Source: an uncultured Gammaproteobacteria bacterium (GTDB taxonomy: Bacteria > Pseudomonadota > Gammaproteobacteria > Nitrosococcales > Methylophagaceae). From it: DNA of 6,296 nucleotides. The stretch's first letter is position 1; every line of letters starts with the position of its first letter. Shown piece by piece: positions 5,964 to 6,296 of this stretch. The notes beneath the pieces are model-generated. The model was given only the letters and a program-made list of their open reading frames with translations. It had not been told where the DNA came from and did not search any database. The translations under genes and the position numbers were made by a program. Location of the stretch: the NCBI GenBank assembly GCA_913058195.1, contig CAJXPP010000130.1, forward strand, positions 1-6,296, in the 5' to 3' direction.

Positions 5964-6296
5964 ATGTCAAACGCATTGCTCGAATCTGAAGTCTTTAAAA
6001 GACGTACTTTTGCCATCATATCGCATCCAGATGCGGGTAAAACAACCGTGACTGAAAAGTTATTGTATTTATCGGGCACGATTCAATCTGCTGGTAGTGT
6101 TAAATCACGAAAAACTGATAAACATGCCACATCTGATTGGATGGAGATGGAAAAGGAACGGGGTATCTCTGTTACCTCATCGGTGATGCAGTTTGAACAT
6201 AATGGCCGTATTGTGAACCTACTTGATACGCCAGGGCATGCTGATTTCTCGGAAGATACTTACCGTACCTTAACAGCTGTTGATTCAGCATTGATG
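5964..6296 (+). CDS. prfC: Peptide chain release factor 3 (RF3), N-terminal part, cut by window end
   Basis: RF3 is the ribosome-associated GTPase that removes RF1/RF2 after peptide release. The visible 111 codons (MSNALLESEVFKRRTFAIIS...) cover the start of the GTP-binding domain. They show the P-loop SHPDAGKT (20-27), the RF3-specific SDWMEMEKERGIS switch I region (57-69) and the G3 motif DTPGH (88-92) followed by ADFSEDTYRTLTAVD. This agrees closely with E. coli RF3 as I recall it; the SDWMEMEK block separates RF3 from EF-G, LepA and TypA. The E. coli protein is about 529 residues, so about four fifths lie beyond the window. The ATG has AGGA four bases upstream, and the FKRRTFAIISHPDAGKT alignment with E. 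coli fits this start. It is divergent from the MFS gene; the frame is open to the last base. Confidence 0.97.
   Translation, partial: MSNALLESEVFKRRTFAIISHPDAGKTTVTEKLLYLSGTIQSAGSVKSRKTDKHATSDWMEMEKERGISVTSSVMQFEHNGRIVNLLDTPGHADFSEDTYRTLTAVDSALM

Noticed and set aside
1..6296. Undescribed defence, mobile or RNA system
   Set aside because: All long coding frames belong to known families, intergenic gaps are short (at most 186 bases), and no tRNA, rRNA, CRISPR repeats or insertion sequence ends were seen.

Overview
This window is an ordinary stretch of chromosome from a low-GC gammaproteobacterium (roughly 40% G+C by eye). It sits at the end of an assembled contig, because the first 46 bases are not genomic: they are an Illumina Nextera i7 adapter, including a readable 8-base index. 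The gammaproteobacterial assignment rests on the very close match of the PNPase and release factor 3 fragments to the E. coli proteins as I remember them. A marine, Thiotrichales-like or Piscirickettsiaceae-like lineage (Methylophaga or Cycloclasticus type) is possible, but that is only an impression.

Layout, left to right: adapter (1-46); the C-terminal ~55% of polynucleotide phosphorylase (pnp, 47-1209), cut by the contig end; a strong intrinsic terminator (1233-1259); a compact molybdate ABC transporter operon modA-modB-modC (1283-3771) with overlapping or abutting genes; a thiopurine S-methyltransferase gene (tpm, 3814-4452) 42 bases further on the same strand; a 134-base convergent intergenic gap; a Bcr/CflA-family MFS efflux gene on the minus strand (4587-5777); a 186-base divergent intergenic region; and the first 111 codons of peptide chain release factor 3 (prfC, 5964-6296), cut by the window end.

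Functionally, modABC forms one complete transporter: a periplasmic binding protein, a membrane permease and an ATPase with a C-terminal TOBE/Mop-type domain. The TPMT belongs to the bacterial family linked to selenium and tellurium methylation, so its place behind an oxyanion importer may mean something, but this is unproven. pnp (RNA decay) and prfC (translation termination) are housekeeping genes, and the MFS gene is a likely multidrug exporter. No ModE-like regulator or operator was recognised.

I found no mobile element, CRISPR array, RNA gene or undescribed system. The points most worth a second look are the adapter contamination, a candidate extended -10 promoter lying directly before the pnp terminator, the modABC-tpm linkage, and the inverted repeats just before prfC.
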